DNA from: Candidatus Cloacimonadota bacterium
GTDB taxonomy: Bacteria > Cloacimonadota > Cloacimonadia > Cloacimonadales > TCS61
Assembly: GCA_021735645.1 (NCBI GenBank)
Contig: JAIPGP010000015.1
Location: 1 to 52,928 of the forward strand
Direction: 5' to 3'
Length of the DNA: 52,928 nucleotides
Positions 15,790-24,160 of this stretch are shown here, piece after piece (position 1 is the stretch's first letter; the number at the start of each line of letters is the position of its first letter). Made by a program: the position numbers and the translations under genes. The notes under the pieces were generated by a model. The model searched no databases and was not told the DNA's origin. It saw nothing but the letters and a program-made list of their open reading frames with translations.

Positions 15790-16599
15790 TTATATTCCTT
15801 TACTAAAGAATATATCCAGCACGATTAGTGCTAATCCAGTAAAATCATCCAGATTGCCAAAAGCGTCTTCCAGACCGTGAACTAATGCCTGCAGGTAATC
15901 ACGAGGCAGCTTCACCATGATCAGTTTACCCGATTTTTCACGGTCTCCGGTGAAATCAAAGAAACCCAGAAAGAGCGGAACATGTGAAAGGATGCCTTCC
16001 ATACTGCTTGTATCAAGGATAGTAGCTTCTTCCACGCCATATTCCATGAAAATTTCACTGATCTCTTCCATGATATCCGGATCACGAACTACCAGCAGCA
16101 GCAGTTTATCTTTGCCCTGAGCACTCACTGTATGCGTTTCCGGACTATGCCTCAGAAATTCGTCCAGCAGACCTATTTTGCTTTCCTGATGCAGGAGATG
16201 CTGCTCAATCTGCGGTTCTTTGAGGATTCGTGAAACGGTTGCCAGCAATTGCAAATGCCCGCTGCGGCTTTCCAGAGGCCCCACGATTACTACAAATATT
16301 TTTACTTTTTTATGATCTATGGCATCATATTCCACGCCTTTATGACTAATGCCAATTCCCACCACAAAATCCTTTATCCCGCTTATCTGGCAGTGAGGGA
16401 TCGCGATTCCTTTGCCAAAGCCAGTACTTCCCTGGCGCTCCCGCTTATGAAAACTTTCCAGTAATTCAGCGACAGGAACATCCTTGAGAATCTCGTTACG
16501 CTTCACCAGTTTCACCAGTTCTTCTAATACCAGTTCTTTAGTTTGGGACTGGATATTCGTGCTGCAGCATTCCAGTTTTAATATTCCTGTAAGGTCCAT
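15790..16599 (-). CDS. PTS EIIA type-2-like protein with extra C-terminal domain
   Basis: 269 residues. Residues 1-150 are a fructose/nitrogen-type PTS EIIA domain (PtsN-like) with the phosphorylatable His69 in GKGIAIPHCQI, and VVIVGPLESRSGHLQLLATVSRIL. Residues 155-269 are a different domain, DKLLLLVVRDPDIMEEISEIFMEYGVEEATILDTSSMEG, with the look of an ACT or PII-type ligand sensor. The ATG overlaps the antiporter stop as TAATG, with GGAGAAGATA ahead of it. I infer that it regulates the antiporter according to phosphorylation or a metabolite, rather than transporting sugar; no IIB or IIC is present. Confidence 0.85.
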   Translation of the reverse strand: MDLTGILKLECCSTNIQSQTKELVLEELVKLVKRNEILKDVPVAELLESFHKRERQGSTGFGKGIAIPHCQISGIKDFVVGIGISHKGVEYDAIDHKKVKIFVVIVGPLESRSGHLQLLATVSRILKEPQIEQHLLHQESKIGLLDEFLRHSPETHTVSAQGKDKLLLLVVRDPDIMEEISEIFMEYGVEEATILDTSSMEGILSHVPLFLGFFDFTGDREKSGKLIMVKLPRDYLQALVHGLEDAFGNLDDFTGLALIVLDIFFSKGI

Positions 16600-17843
16600 T
16601 ATCTTCTCCTTAGATTTTTGCGGATAGCTATTTTTGCCAAGGGTGGTCCCAGTATTTCATTAAAAAATACACTCATCAGGATAATATTGATCATTTCCGT
16701 GATTTCAAGCTGAATTGCCGGACTGGCAGCACCCACCACACTTGAGCCCTGCACAAATAGCACCAGCCCGATGGCAACTCCTGCCTGCGGCAGAAGTGCC
16801 AGTCCCAGCCAGTTGCTGATACCGGGTTTCAGCTTTAGTAAATGACCGGAAGCAAACACTCCACCATATTTTCCGATTGCCCGCATCAGGATGAATACTA
16901 ATCCAGCAGTCAAGGCAGACCCGGAAGTAAAAATCCCCAAATGCAATTCTGTACCCGCAATTGTGAAAAATATGGCATAAAGCGGTGGGGTGAGAGGCTG
17001 CAGGGCAGTTAGTATCCTGATATTTTTGCGACTGAGATTTACCAGCAGCATACCCACTGTCATATTGGCGATCAGCGGGGAAAGGTGCAGGCTGATGCAC
17101 ACAGAAGTCGTTAGAAAGATGATACCCAGAGTGATGATCTTCATTTCACCCAGATTCTTGCTGTTACGGGTGCTGAAATGGATCAGGGCACCACCGATCA
17201 CTCCTGCAATAATCGAATATAATATTTCTTTGCCGGCCTGCAGAAGTCCTATCCAGAAATTCACTTCTGTTCCGCTGATCACTGCACTGGCAATCGCAAA
17301 GGCTACCGAAAATAATATCACTGTCCCCGCATCATCTAGAGCCACTATGCCATAGAGGTAATCTACAAATTCTCCGCGTGCACGTAGCTTCTCTACTATC
17401 ACTACAGTTGCTGCCGGTGCTGTAGCTGCCCCGATCGCACCCAGAATAAAGGCGATATAGGTGGATAATCCCAGCACGATTAGCCCCGCAGAGATTAAAC
17501 CAAAAGTCAAAAACATCTGAACCAGGGTGATTATTACTACTTTAGTGCCATAAGCCCGTAATTTACTAAAAGAAAACTCGCAGCCGATGATCACAGCAAT
17601 AAAAGAAAGTGTGATCTCGGATAGTATATTCAGTTGATCGATATTTTCTGCTCTGATCAGGTTGAAACCTGCCTCACCCAGCAGGATGCCGGCAAATATG
17701 TATCCGGTTATAGACGGCAGCTTGATCTTCTCCGATAGCTGACCCATGATGAAACCCATGATCAGCAGTAACCCTGCCGAAAATATGATATGATGGGCAA
17801 AACCTTCCCGTACCAATTCTAATATTTTCATAAGCCTCTTCAC
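16599..17843 (-). CDS. CPA2-family cation:proton antiporter
   Basis: 414 residues with about 12 membrane helices. Seen: the start helix LLLIMGFIMGQLSEKIKLPSITGYIFAGILLGEAGFN typical of Kef/NapA-type exchangers, AATAPAATVVIVEKLRARG, and the ion-binding-like DDAGTVILFS. There is no C-terminal TrkA-N nucleotide-binding domain. It swaps K+ or Na+ for protons in the inner membrane. The GTG at 17843 (given) and the ATG at 17831, preceded by AAGAGG, are both possible starts. The PTS-IIA-like gene that follows may serve as its regulatory subunit. Confidence 0.88.
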   Translation of the reverse strand: MKRLMKILELVREGFAHHIIFSAGLLLIMGFIMGQLSEKIKLPSITGYIFAGILLGEAGFNLIRAENIDQLNILSEITLSFIAVIIGCEFSFSKLRAYGTKVVIITLVQMFLTFGLISAGLIVLGLSTYIAFILGAIGAATAPAATVVIVEKLRARGEFVDYLYGIVALDDAGTVILFSVAFAIASAVISGTEVNFWIGLLQAGKEILYSIIAGVIGGALIHFSTRNSKNLGEMKIITLGIIFLTTSVCISLHLSPLIANMTVGMLLVNLSRKNIRILTALQPLTPPLYAIFFTIAGTELHLGIFTSGSALTAGLVFILMRAIGKYGGVFASGHLLKLKPGISNWLGLALLPQAGVAIGLVLFVQGSSVVGAASPAIQLEITEMINIILMSVFFNEILGPPLAKIAIRKNLRRR

Positions 17844-18096
17844 TGTCCCAAGATTTATACCAGAAACTTGTCTAACTCAATTTAAAGTCAATTCTTTTCT
17901 AAATATTTACAAGAAGTGGACAGAGTAAGATTGTATCCAGACCATCCAGGTATGGGTTTTAAAAGATTACTTGCAGAAAGAAGGTAGAATACTTATCCAG
18001 TGAAAGATTTTAGTTCAGCTGCAAGAGCGAATTCAACCAAGAGAGCCTCTTAGACTCATCAACTCAAAGACATTACATGGCAGGAGACAGCAGCTT

Positions 18097-18141
18097 TGTC
18101 CATATTGTCTATAATGTCCATATTGTCCATTCTGTCCATAA
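18097..18141. repeat. 9-bp tandem repeat (TGTCCATAT type), five units
   Basis: Five 9-base units run in a row: TGTCCATAT, TGTCTATAA, TGTCCATAT, TGTCCATTC, TGTCCATAA. They lie just past the stop of the PEGA gene. The same unit recurs at 38025-38060. The rest of the spacer 17844-18144 shows nothing else. Confidence 0.9.
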
Positions 18142-18144
18142 CCC

Positions 18145-20244
18145 CTAAAAATGTACGTTTATTAAAGGAAAAAACGGCATCGCTCCGCCTAAACCATCTT
18201 TTACTATATTGATTACCCCAATCTGGACTCCTTTCAATTTATCAGCATAATTTACTAAGCCTATTTGAATGCCTGCATGTTTACCACCAGTATAATTAGC
18301 TATTGTTCCCATTGCAATACCATTGAAATTATAATCTGCTCCAGCCATAAATCCTCCAATGGCTAGACCATTGAAGTTACCTGCTGCAGCAAAAAGACCT
18401 CCAATTGCAACACCATTAAAATCTCCCGAATTTTCATCATCATAAAACCACACATTCCCTGCAATTAATGGATTGATTTCAAATCCATACATCTTCTTAT
18501 AATCAGGTGAATAAATTATGGGCAGCCTAATACCATAAAACACTGCTTCTTTATCAGGAATTAATCCAATGCCATACTTTTTCCTAAAATAATCTTTATA
18601 TTTTTCTAATCTATAGCTATTGTAATTCGTCGTTAAGGTATCATTGATTGTTACAGTAGAATACTTAGGTATCTTAAACTTAACTTTATTCTCCCTTTTA
18701 TCGCTTATTAACAATAGGTTTTTCCCTTCATCAATTTTTCTGCCATTACTATAAAGCTCACTGCCATCAGAAGGAGCAAAATAAGTCTTGTAATATGGTA
18801 CAATTTCAGGATGTTTCTGACTAGTAATATTAATATTTCTTGTGTAAAGAGTATTCTTCCCTTTATTTAAATTCAGCTTGTACCTGCCAGCTTTTTCAAC
18901 CAGATAGCGATTATCTGTTTTATGCAGTTTTACAGTTTTACCATTTTTATCAAGGAGTGTAATACTCAAATCATTCATTAATTCATGCGGTATTTCCAAG
19001 GTAAAATACATTTCAGCCTTACTGAGGGTTTTAGCAATTTTCTTCACTTTTCCCTCTTCCAGAATAAATGTTTCTTCATAATTCAGGTGCTGAGGATGAG
19101 TAATCTCTATCTTGTATTGCCCGACAGGGATATCAGCAAATTTAGAAATTCCACTATCAGTAAATCGCTCTCCACTATCACCGGTAAGTAATATCTGAGC
19201 ATCTATTGGGTCAGGTGTAACCAGCACAGTACCCGTTATGGGCTCAGGCATCAGATCAATCTCCAGCTTATCACCGGAATTCAAGATCTGCCGTTTTTCT
19301 GCCGGATGATGTTTTGCAAGTTCTACTTTCATGTTTAGTGTTTGTGGAACAAGACGAAGATTTTTATATTCACTGATCAATTCATCATTCAGATAAACTT
19401 TTGCACCCGGTAATGTATATATGGTAAGAGTACCAAAATTCTGGATAGCCTTCACACTGATCCTTTTATGCTCCTCTGGTTTTAGATCAAATTCCTGCTC
19501 TTCTGCTACATATAATTCATGTTCTGCTCTCAATTTATAAGTTCCACTTATCTGCCTTTTCAAGGTCAAAGGTGTTTTCCCAACTTTTACGTCATTCAAA
19601 AAAACTTCCATATTCACTTCTGGCTCAGAGACAATTTCAATAGTCCCAAAATCAGGTTTTAGCACATAGTGTTTTTCAACTTCCGGCGGCAGTATCTCAA
19701 TTTCTGTCGTAAAAATCTGATAATCAGCCAGCTCTATTCTGATCGGGTAAGTGCCAGCCACAAAGAAATCTCCGGAAGGGGTTTTCTTTGCCAGTTTGAC
19801 GTTATTGATGTAGACTGTTGCTCCCGCTGGCTCAGTAGTAATCGTAACTCCAATATTATTTATATCTTCACCTTCACCAGAGCCAAAGAGCGTCAATACA
19901 TAAGTTCTTTCCGGTTCCAGGTTTTCCGGCATAGAATATTTACAGGGCAGATACTTTTCAGTAGTTATAGTGACCGCTTTCTCCCACTTGCTGATATAAA
20001 AATAAACAACATTCCCTGCTTCTTTTTGTCTTTTAAATACCTCCACATCTATAAGATGTACATCTCCAGAAAGATTATGCTCAATCCTGATCAAAGCACA
20101 GTTATCTCCATTTGCATCTTTGATAGGATTTACGAAACCTCGTATATCATAAGGGTCTTCTTCAAATGACAATACTTCAAGACCTTCGGCAAATATAATC
20201 GAGACAAATAAAGTAATAAAAAATAAAAACAAAACTCTCTTCAC
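18145..20244 (-). CDS. Exported PEGA-repeat surface protein with LA_2272-like C-terminus
   Basis: 699 residues from the GTG at 20244, which has GGGGGGA six bases upstream; the more upstream ATT is not a likely start. After a signal peptide (RVLFLFFITLFVSIIFA) come at least four PEGA-type beta domains at about 125-440, each starting like VTITTEPAGATVYINNVKL or GTIEIVSEPEVNMEVFLNDV. The last 110 residues repeat N-G-hydrophobic-A/Q-I-G (GVAIGGLFAAAGNFNGLAIGGF, GIQIGLVNYADKLKGVQIGVI), as in LA_2272-type surface repeats, which usually form a membrane-linked or extracellular beta structure. Function unknown. It stands alone between two repeat-rich spacers. Confidence 0.85.
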   Translation of the reverse strand: MKRVLFLFFITLFVSIIFAEGLEVLSFEEDPYDIRGFVNPIKDANGDNCALIRIEHNLSGDVHLIDVEVFKRQKEAGNVVYFYISKWEKAVTITTEKYLPCKYSMPENLEPERTYVLTLFGSGEGEDINNIGVTITTEPAGATVYINNVKLAKKTPSGDFFVAGTYPIRIELADYQIFTTEIEILPPEVEKHYVLKPDFGTIEIVSEPEVNMEVFLNDVKVGKTPLTLKRQISGTYKLRAEHELYVAEEQEFDLKPEEHKRISVKAIQNFGTLTIYTLPGAKVYLNDELISEYKNLRLVPQTLNMKVELAKHHPAEKRQILNSGDKLEIDLMPEPITGTVLVTPDPIDAQILLTGDSGERFTDSGISKFADIPVGQYKIEITHPQHLNYEETFILEEGKVKKIAKTLSKAEMYFTLEIPHELMNDLSITLLDKNGKTVKLHKTDNRYLVEKAGRYKLNLNKGKNTLYTRNINITSQKHPEIVPYYKTYFAPSDGSELYSNGRKIDEGKNLLLISDKRENKVKFKIPKYSTVTINDTLTTNYNSYRLEKYKDYFRKKYGIGLIPDKEAVFYGIRLPIIYSPDYKKMYGFEINPLIAGNVWFYDDENSGDFNGVAIGGLFAAAGNFNGLAIGGFMAGADYNFNGIAMGTIANYTGGKHAGIQIGLVNYADKLKGVQIGVINIVKDGLGGAMPFFPLINVHF

Positions 20245-20346
20245 GAATCCCCCCAATAAATTTAATCTATTAAAGCTAAAATGTCGTTAATTCGAATTAA
20301 TGTCAATTATTTTGCTAAAGCCTACCCCCACTCCAATATTCTCCAG

Positions 20347-20434
20347 CTAAGTCAAAATGTGCACCGCCGGGTATTCCCAGGTCCATCCTTCGTACAAGGC
20401 TACGGCACGGTCTAAGAGGGGCGCAGATGACGAC
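20347..20434. repeat. Dispersed repeat family R1, short copy
   Basis: Matches 15348-15466 at both ends but lacks about 30 central bases (CCTTCGTACAAGGCTACGG here). It lies in the 20245-20928 spacer, which carries repeats and no gene. Confidence 0.7.
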
Positions 20435-20443
20435 CAATTAGTA

Positions 20444-20484
20444 TAGTCCCTATAAGTCCTATAAGTCCTATAAGTCCTATAAGG
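20444..20484. repeat. 9-bp tandem repeat (TATAAGTCC)
   Basis: Three exact TATAAGTCC units at 20451-20477, with partial units on both sides. It begins ten bases after the R1 copy. Confidence 0.9.
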
Positions 20485-20610
20485 CATACAACCCCAATAA
20501 TAAATAAAACCGAGTGTTTCATCTAAATAGATACTTTTTGCTCTCTGTAACTGATTTTTTACTACCTGAATACTCGAAAAATAGCTTGATTATCTGTAAA
20601 GTTAAAATCT

Positions 20611-20635
20611 TGCGGATGGTTGCTAAACCACCGCA
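20611..20635. repeat. Short inverted repeat (hairpin)
   Basis: TGCGG-A-TGGTT, loop GCTA, AACCA-CCGCA: a 10-bp stem with one bulged A. No T-run follows, so it is not an evident terminator. A related TGGTTGACTTTAGCAAC follows directly and could pair with part of it. Confidence 0.5.
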
Positions 20636-20756
20636 ATGGTTGACTTTAGCAACGAATATGATAGGTCGGGTTTCGAGAGTTTAATTGACTGATTTTCCTT
20701 CTCACTTCTCATTTCTTTATTATCTCACTGGTAAAGAATACAATATGAAAACTAAA

Positions 20757-20823
20757 GCAAGCCAGTCCCGGTTCATCAGGATGAACTGCACTCGGGATAG
20801 TAGTTCTGAGCGATATAGACTGA
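20757..20823 (+). repeat. Dispersed repeat family R2, plus copy 1
   Basis: AAGCAAGCCAGTCCCGGTTCATC then AGGATGAACTG, TAGTTCTGAGCGATATAGACTGA. It aligns with 23846-23914 along its whole length. Both copies also have TTTCCTTCTCACTT nearby. Confidence 0.65.
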
Positions 20824-20928
20824 TAAAATCTGGTAAAATAATCGCCCAGAAATACCGTTCATAACTGACTTATCGTTCTGAAACCTGAGAAACTATAGAA
20901 AAGTCATTGAAGTAAAACACTTTGTAAT

Positions 20929-22500
20929 TTACTTCTTGTTAGGCTCTTGATTTAAATCTTCTGAATTAACTACTCCTATACCGTAATTAATACTAAAACC
21001 TGATATAAAATTACCCTCAGACGAGTTTGGATCATCAAAATCTTTGCCGAAATTACAGGTAAGAACTATATTGTCTCTGAAATTGTAATTCATGCTAAAG
21101 GTGTATTTCTCATCACTAAAGCTAAAATCTGACTCGCAAAATCTGTTAATGTATTCAATTTCAAAGGATAGTTTCTTTTCCGAATAGGCAATTTGACCAC
21201 CAAATTCAGTGATTGAATCATAGATTTTATCGTCGTCCAAATCACTGTAATCATGATAAAAATCCTCATTGTTGAAAATATACCGACCTAATAGCGTTAA
21301 GTTCAAATCTTTATATTTTTTATGAGACCAGGTAAGATTTGTCCAAAAACCGAATTTGGGTGTGATGCTCTCGTCGAAAGAATTTGATGGAAAAACATAG
21401 GCAGATGCAAAATCTAAATCCCATTTCCAACCGTAGCGAGTAAGCTTATCTTTGTCTAAGCGTTTTTGCAGTGGAATAAGAGTTGATTTATCAATGCCTT
21501 TACAAAAATTATCGGCAATTTTGCCTTTTATATTTTTATAGTTCTTTGACTGTATAATTTGATTGATAATGTCATCTAACTTTTTTAAACATTCCGCTTT
21601 CATAGAAGCAGAAAAGTTATTAACTTCAAAAAAACTCCCTGATTTAGCCACAATGTCGGTTCTATAACCATTAATGAAATCAATATATTTTTGAGTTGAA
21701 TCAATTTCAGTTGCTATAGTCAAAGTAGTATCTTTTAGAATGATAACCTTTGGACTTACTTTGTTCTTAGTTACAATTTTTAGAGTGGTATCTTTCAGGG
21801 TTATAGCTTTATGATTTGCAATAGTAAAAGTAGTATCTTTTAGAATAAATACATCTGTTGTTGCTTCATATTTAGATGCAGTTGTATAAGTTATGTCTTT
21901 CAGAATTATAGCTTTATGAGATGTTTTATCTTGGTAAGTATCTTTTTGAAGTGGATTATTTATAGATTTTAAATATATATTATAACTATTCATCAGGAAT
22001 GAATTAAATGTCAATAACTTCCTGTTTGCATCAAATAGCATCTCCAAATCTACTTTGTCTTTATCATCAAGCTTTCCTCTGAGAAGTGTTGATCTAAATC
22101 CGATACCAAGAGCCTTGCAGAACGTAGAGTCACCTATTGGATACTCGGTTGTTGAAGCTATAGAAACAGAGAAGTTTTGCCAAAGGTTGTTAATGACTGT
22201 ATCATCGATATATGCTTTGTAATCGAAGTTTGGTTGACCACTGACTCGATATGGATTTATCTCAATTGCATACTCATTGGGGATAACAAATTTTTCCTCA
22301 TCAAAATAGTTGGCCAAAATGGAAGCTTCTAAGTCATCAATTGTCTTGGGGGTATCAATATCACCAATATTCAGACCTAATATATAGGCTGATGGCGTTG
22401 ATGGGGCTTCTAAGTTTTCCAGGTTAAAAGCCTTTTCTTCTGCATAAATACTTGTGAAACAGAATATAACTGGCAAAATTACTAATATTAGCTTTTTCAT
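20929..22500 (-). CDS. Unrecognised exported protein, probable outer-membrane barrel at C-terminus
   Basis: 523 residues, no family recognised. A signal peptide (KLILVILPVIFCFTSIYA) comes first. Residues 195-270 hold four copies of a short strand-like unit, hydrophobic-ILKDTT-x-TIA, spaced 15 or 20 residues apart. Residues 350-515 alternate polar and hydrophobic as in beta strands (FGFWTNLTWSHKKYKDLNLTLLGRYIF, LSFEIEYINRF, FSMNYNFRDNIVLTCNFG), suggesting an outer-membrane barrel, though the last residues (NQEPNKK) are not the usual aromatic ending. Separated by 3 bases from the gene at 22504, so the two form an operon. Confidence 0.7.
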   Translation of the reverse strand: MKKLILVILPVIFCFTSIYAEEKAFNLENLEAPSTPSAYILGLNIGDIDTPKTIDDLEASILANYFDEEKFVIPNEYAIEINPYRVSGQPNFDYKAYIDDTVINNLWQNFSVSIASTTEYPIGDSTFCKALGIGFRSTLLRGKLDDKDKVDLEMLFDANRKLLTFNSFLMNSYNIYLKSINNPLQKDTYQDKTSHKAIILKDITYTTASKYEATTDVFILKDTTFTIANHKAITLKDTTLKIVTKNKVSPKVIILKDTTLTIATEIDSTQKYIDFINGYRTDIVAKSGSFFEVNNFSASMKAECLKKLDDIINQIIQSKNYKNIKGKIADNFCKGIDKSTLIPLQKRLDKDKLTRYGWKWDLDFASAYVFPSNSFDESITPKFGFWTNLTWSHKKYKDLNLTLLGRYIFNNEDFYHDYSDLDDDKIYDSITEFGGQIAYSEKKLSFEIEYINRFCESDFSFSDEKYTFSMNYNFRDNIVLTCNFGKDFDDPNSSEGNFISGFSINYGIGVVNSEDLNQEPNKK

Positions 22501-22503
22501 GAT

Positions 22504-22878
22504 TTACTCAAACTTTACCTGAAATTCGTAATAACAGGTCTTACCATTATCGTTCTCGAATTGAGGAGTTCCGTCATAATCGCCTGGAAAAGTATAGGTT
22601 TTTGTGTTCCCCCCTTTTTCTCTGATAATATGCTTCACTTTGATCTCTCTCTCAAATGGATTATTGACCGTACAGCAAAAAGTGATTGTTGTTCCTTTCA
22701 ATTCTTTAGAATTACCGATTGGGTTTTCTTCTCGACATCCAATAGAGATGCTTTCATCACCATATACGATTCCCACATCAATTTTATTATAACAAAAAAT
22801 GTCAATTTCGACAGAATTATCAAATCCTGATAATTCTAGCTTCAACGGTCTCTCTTTTACATAGCTTCTTGCACACAT
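22504..22878 (-). CDS. Small unrecognised protein
   Basis: 124 residues from the ATG at 22878, preferred over the earlier ATG at 22908 because AAGGAG lies seven bases ahead of it. No signal peptide. It contains five cysteines spread along its length, including CC in TTITFCCTVNN, and beta-rich stretches (VEIDIFCYNKIDVGIVYG, EIKVKHIIRE). No family recognised. First gene of a pair with the exported protein at 20929. Confidence 0.6.
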   Translation of the reverse strand: MCARSYVKERPLKLELSGFDNSVEIDIFCYNKIDVGIVYGDESISIGCREENPIGNSKELKGTTITFCCTVNNPFEREIKVKHIIREKGGNTKTYTFPGDYDGTPQFENDNGKTCYYEFQVKFE

Positions 22879-23349
22879 AATAATTCTCCTTGTTTTTATT
22901 TTCAGCATAATGCTGTTATATTTAGATTTTACATATCGAGTAAGCTATTAGCACTCACAGTAGAGCGAATAAATTCAATGTTCAACTGGAACAAATATGT
23001 AAATAACCAGCTACTATGTCAAATAAAAAAAATTATTGTATGATAAATATGATTGATAAAGTAAATAGTATTAAATCTATTGATAGCAAAGTATCACAGT
23101 ATATGAAATGAAACCTGATACATATTTAATTGATATTATTTAATCATAATAAAATAGTATAAAAAAATCAAATATTTGATGTGTGATAGTTTTTACACTA
23201 CTAAATTGTAACTGATTATAATATTGTTGTCAGGATTTTATCAGTTGAACTGTTTATTATTAGAAGATGGAGGTTGTATACAGACTAAATATGAATAATC
23301 TGCATATTAACCACCGAATACATTGAAATGCCATGTGAGAAACTAAGGC

Positions 23350-23484
23350 TTATCCCAGGATAATTTCTATTAGGTTTTCGTTACCAATTTCTCCTTCAAC
23401 AGCATCTGCTCTGATCCCGCCAAGCACTGCAACAGAGAATTTATGCTTAATAACTCCGGGTTCTAATAAATCCCAGATTACTTT
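23350..23484 (-). pseudogene. Possible C-terminal gene remnant
   Basis: About 44 codons without a start, in protein-like composition: KVIWDLLEPGVI, then FSVAVLGGIRADAVEGEI and GNENLIEIILG before a TAA. It is closed upstream by an in-frame TAG. It reads as the decayed end of a lost gene of unknown family. The rest of 22879-24015 has no gene that I can support. Confidence 0.35.
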
Positions 23485-23795
23485 CTATAAGATAACTATT
23501 AGAACTCTTGTACCTTAATCTGAATTTTGCTTTTTTCAGCGAAATAGATTGTTAAAGATGTTCCAAAATTAAAAATCCCTCTCTTTTTGGACTAATAAAG
23601 ACACAATTAACTGCAAAATAATATCTTACGAATATAAATTGACCATTATAACCTCCCCGTGCCTTTAGAGTGGCTTCCCTGTGGGTTACAAGAGTATGAA
23701 ACAATATTACCTCATATATTCTCTCTATCAATAACATGTAATATAATTAATACGTAAATCATATGTAAATCATATTTTCAGGTTTAATTGAAGAA

Positions 23796-23823
23796 AAAGC
23801 TTAATCTGCGAAGATTAAGCTTT
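23796..23823. terminator. Perfect 12-bp hairpin, terminator-like
   Basis: AAAGCTTAATCT-GCGA-AGATTAAGCTTT. On the minus strand the stem is followed by TTCTTC. The GC content is low and no intact gene ends here, so it may be a leftover terminator or a small repeat. Confidence 0.4.
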
Positions 23824-23845
23824 ATAAATAAGTGAAAAACATAAT

Positions 23846-23914
23846 CAAGCCAGTCCCGATACATCAGGATGAACTGAACGCCAGACAAGTGTTCTGACCG
23901 ACATCGACTGACTA
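23846..23914 (+). repeat. Dispersed repeat family R2, plus copy 2
   Basis: AAGCCAGTCCCGATACATC, AGGATGAACTG, GTGTTCTGACCGACATCGACTGAC. See copy 1 at 20757. It lies about 100 bases before the insertion sequence. Confidence 0.65.
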
Positions 23915-24015
23915 ACAATTGATTTCCTTCTCACTTTTTTCCTTCTCACTGGATTAAATGATATATTCTGGCATCCCCCTGCTTTATTTACTAATAATAA
24001 CACATAACAGGTAAA

Positions 24016-24034
24016 TTCAGAACACTTGACCTCA
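24016..24034 (+). repeat. Left terminal inverted repeat of the IS
   Basis: TTCAGAACACTTGACCTCA; pairs with 25936-25954 at 18 of 19 bases. Confidence 0.88.
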
Positions 24035-24160
24035 TAAAAAGTAAAAAAAATGTAATGCCATACATTTCAATATATTATCTCTTATTTACAATTTTTTCCT
24101 TGCCAAAATAAAGATTTAAAATTGGACTTACTTTTTGAAAAATATATGGAGGATAAAATA

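Noticed and set aside
23552-23737. 61-residue minus-strand open frame
   Set aside because: No ribosome site or recognisable domain; it crosses a stretch (GTGGCTTCCCTGTGGGTTAC) that looks like spacer repeat sequence.
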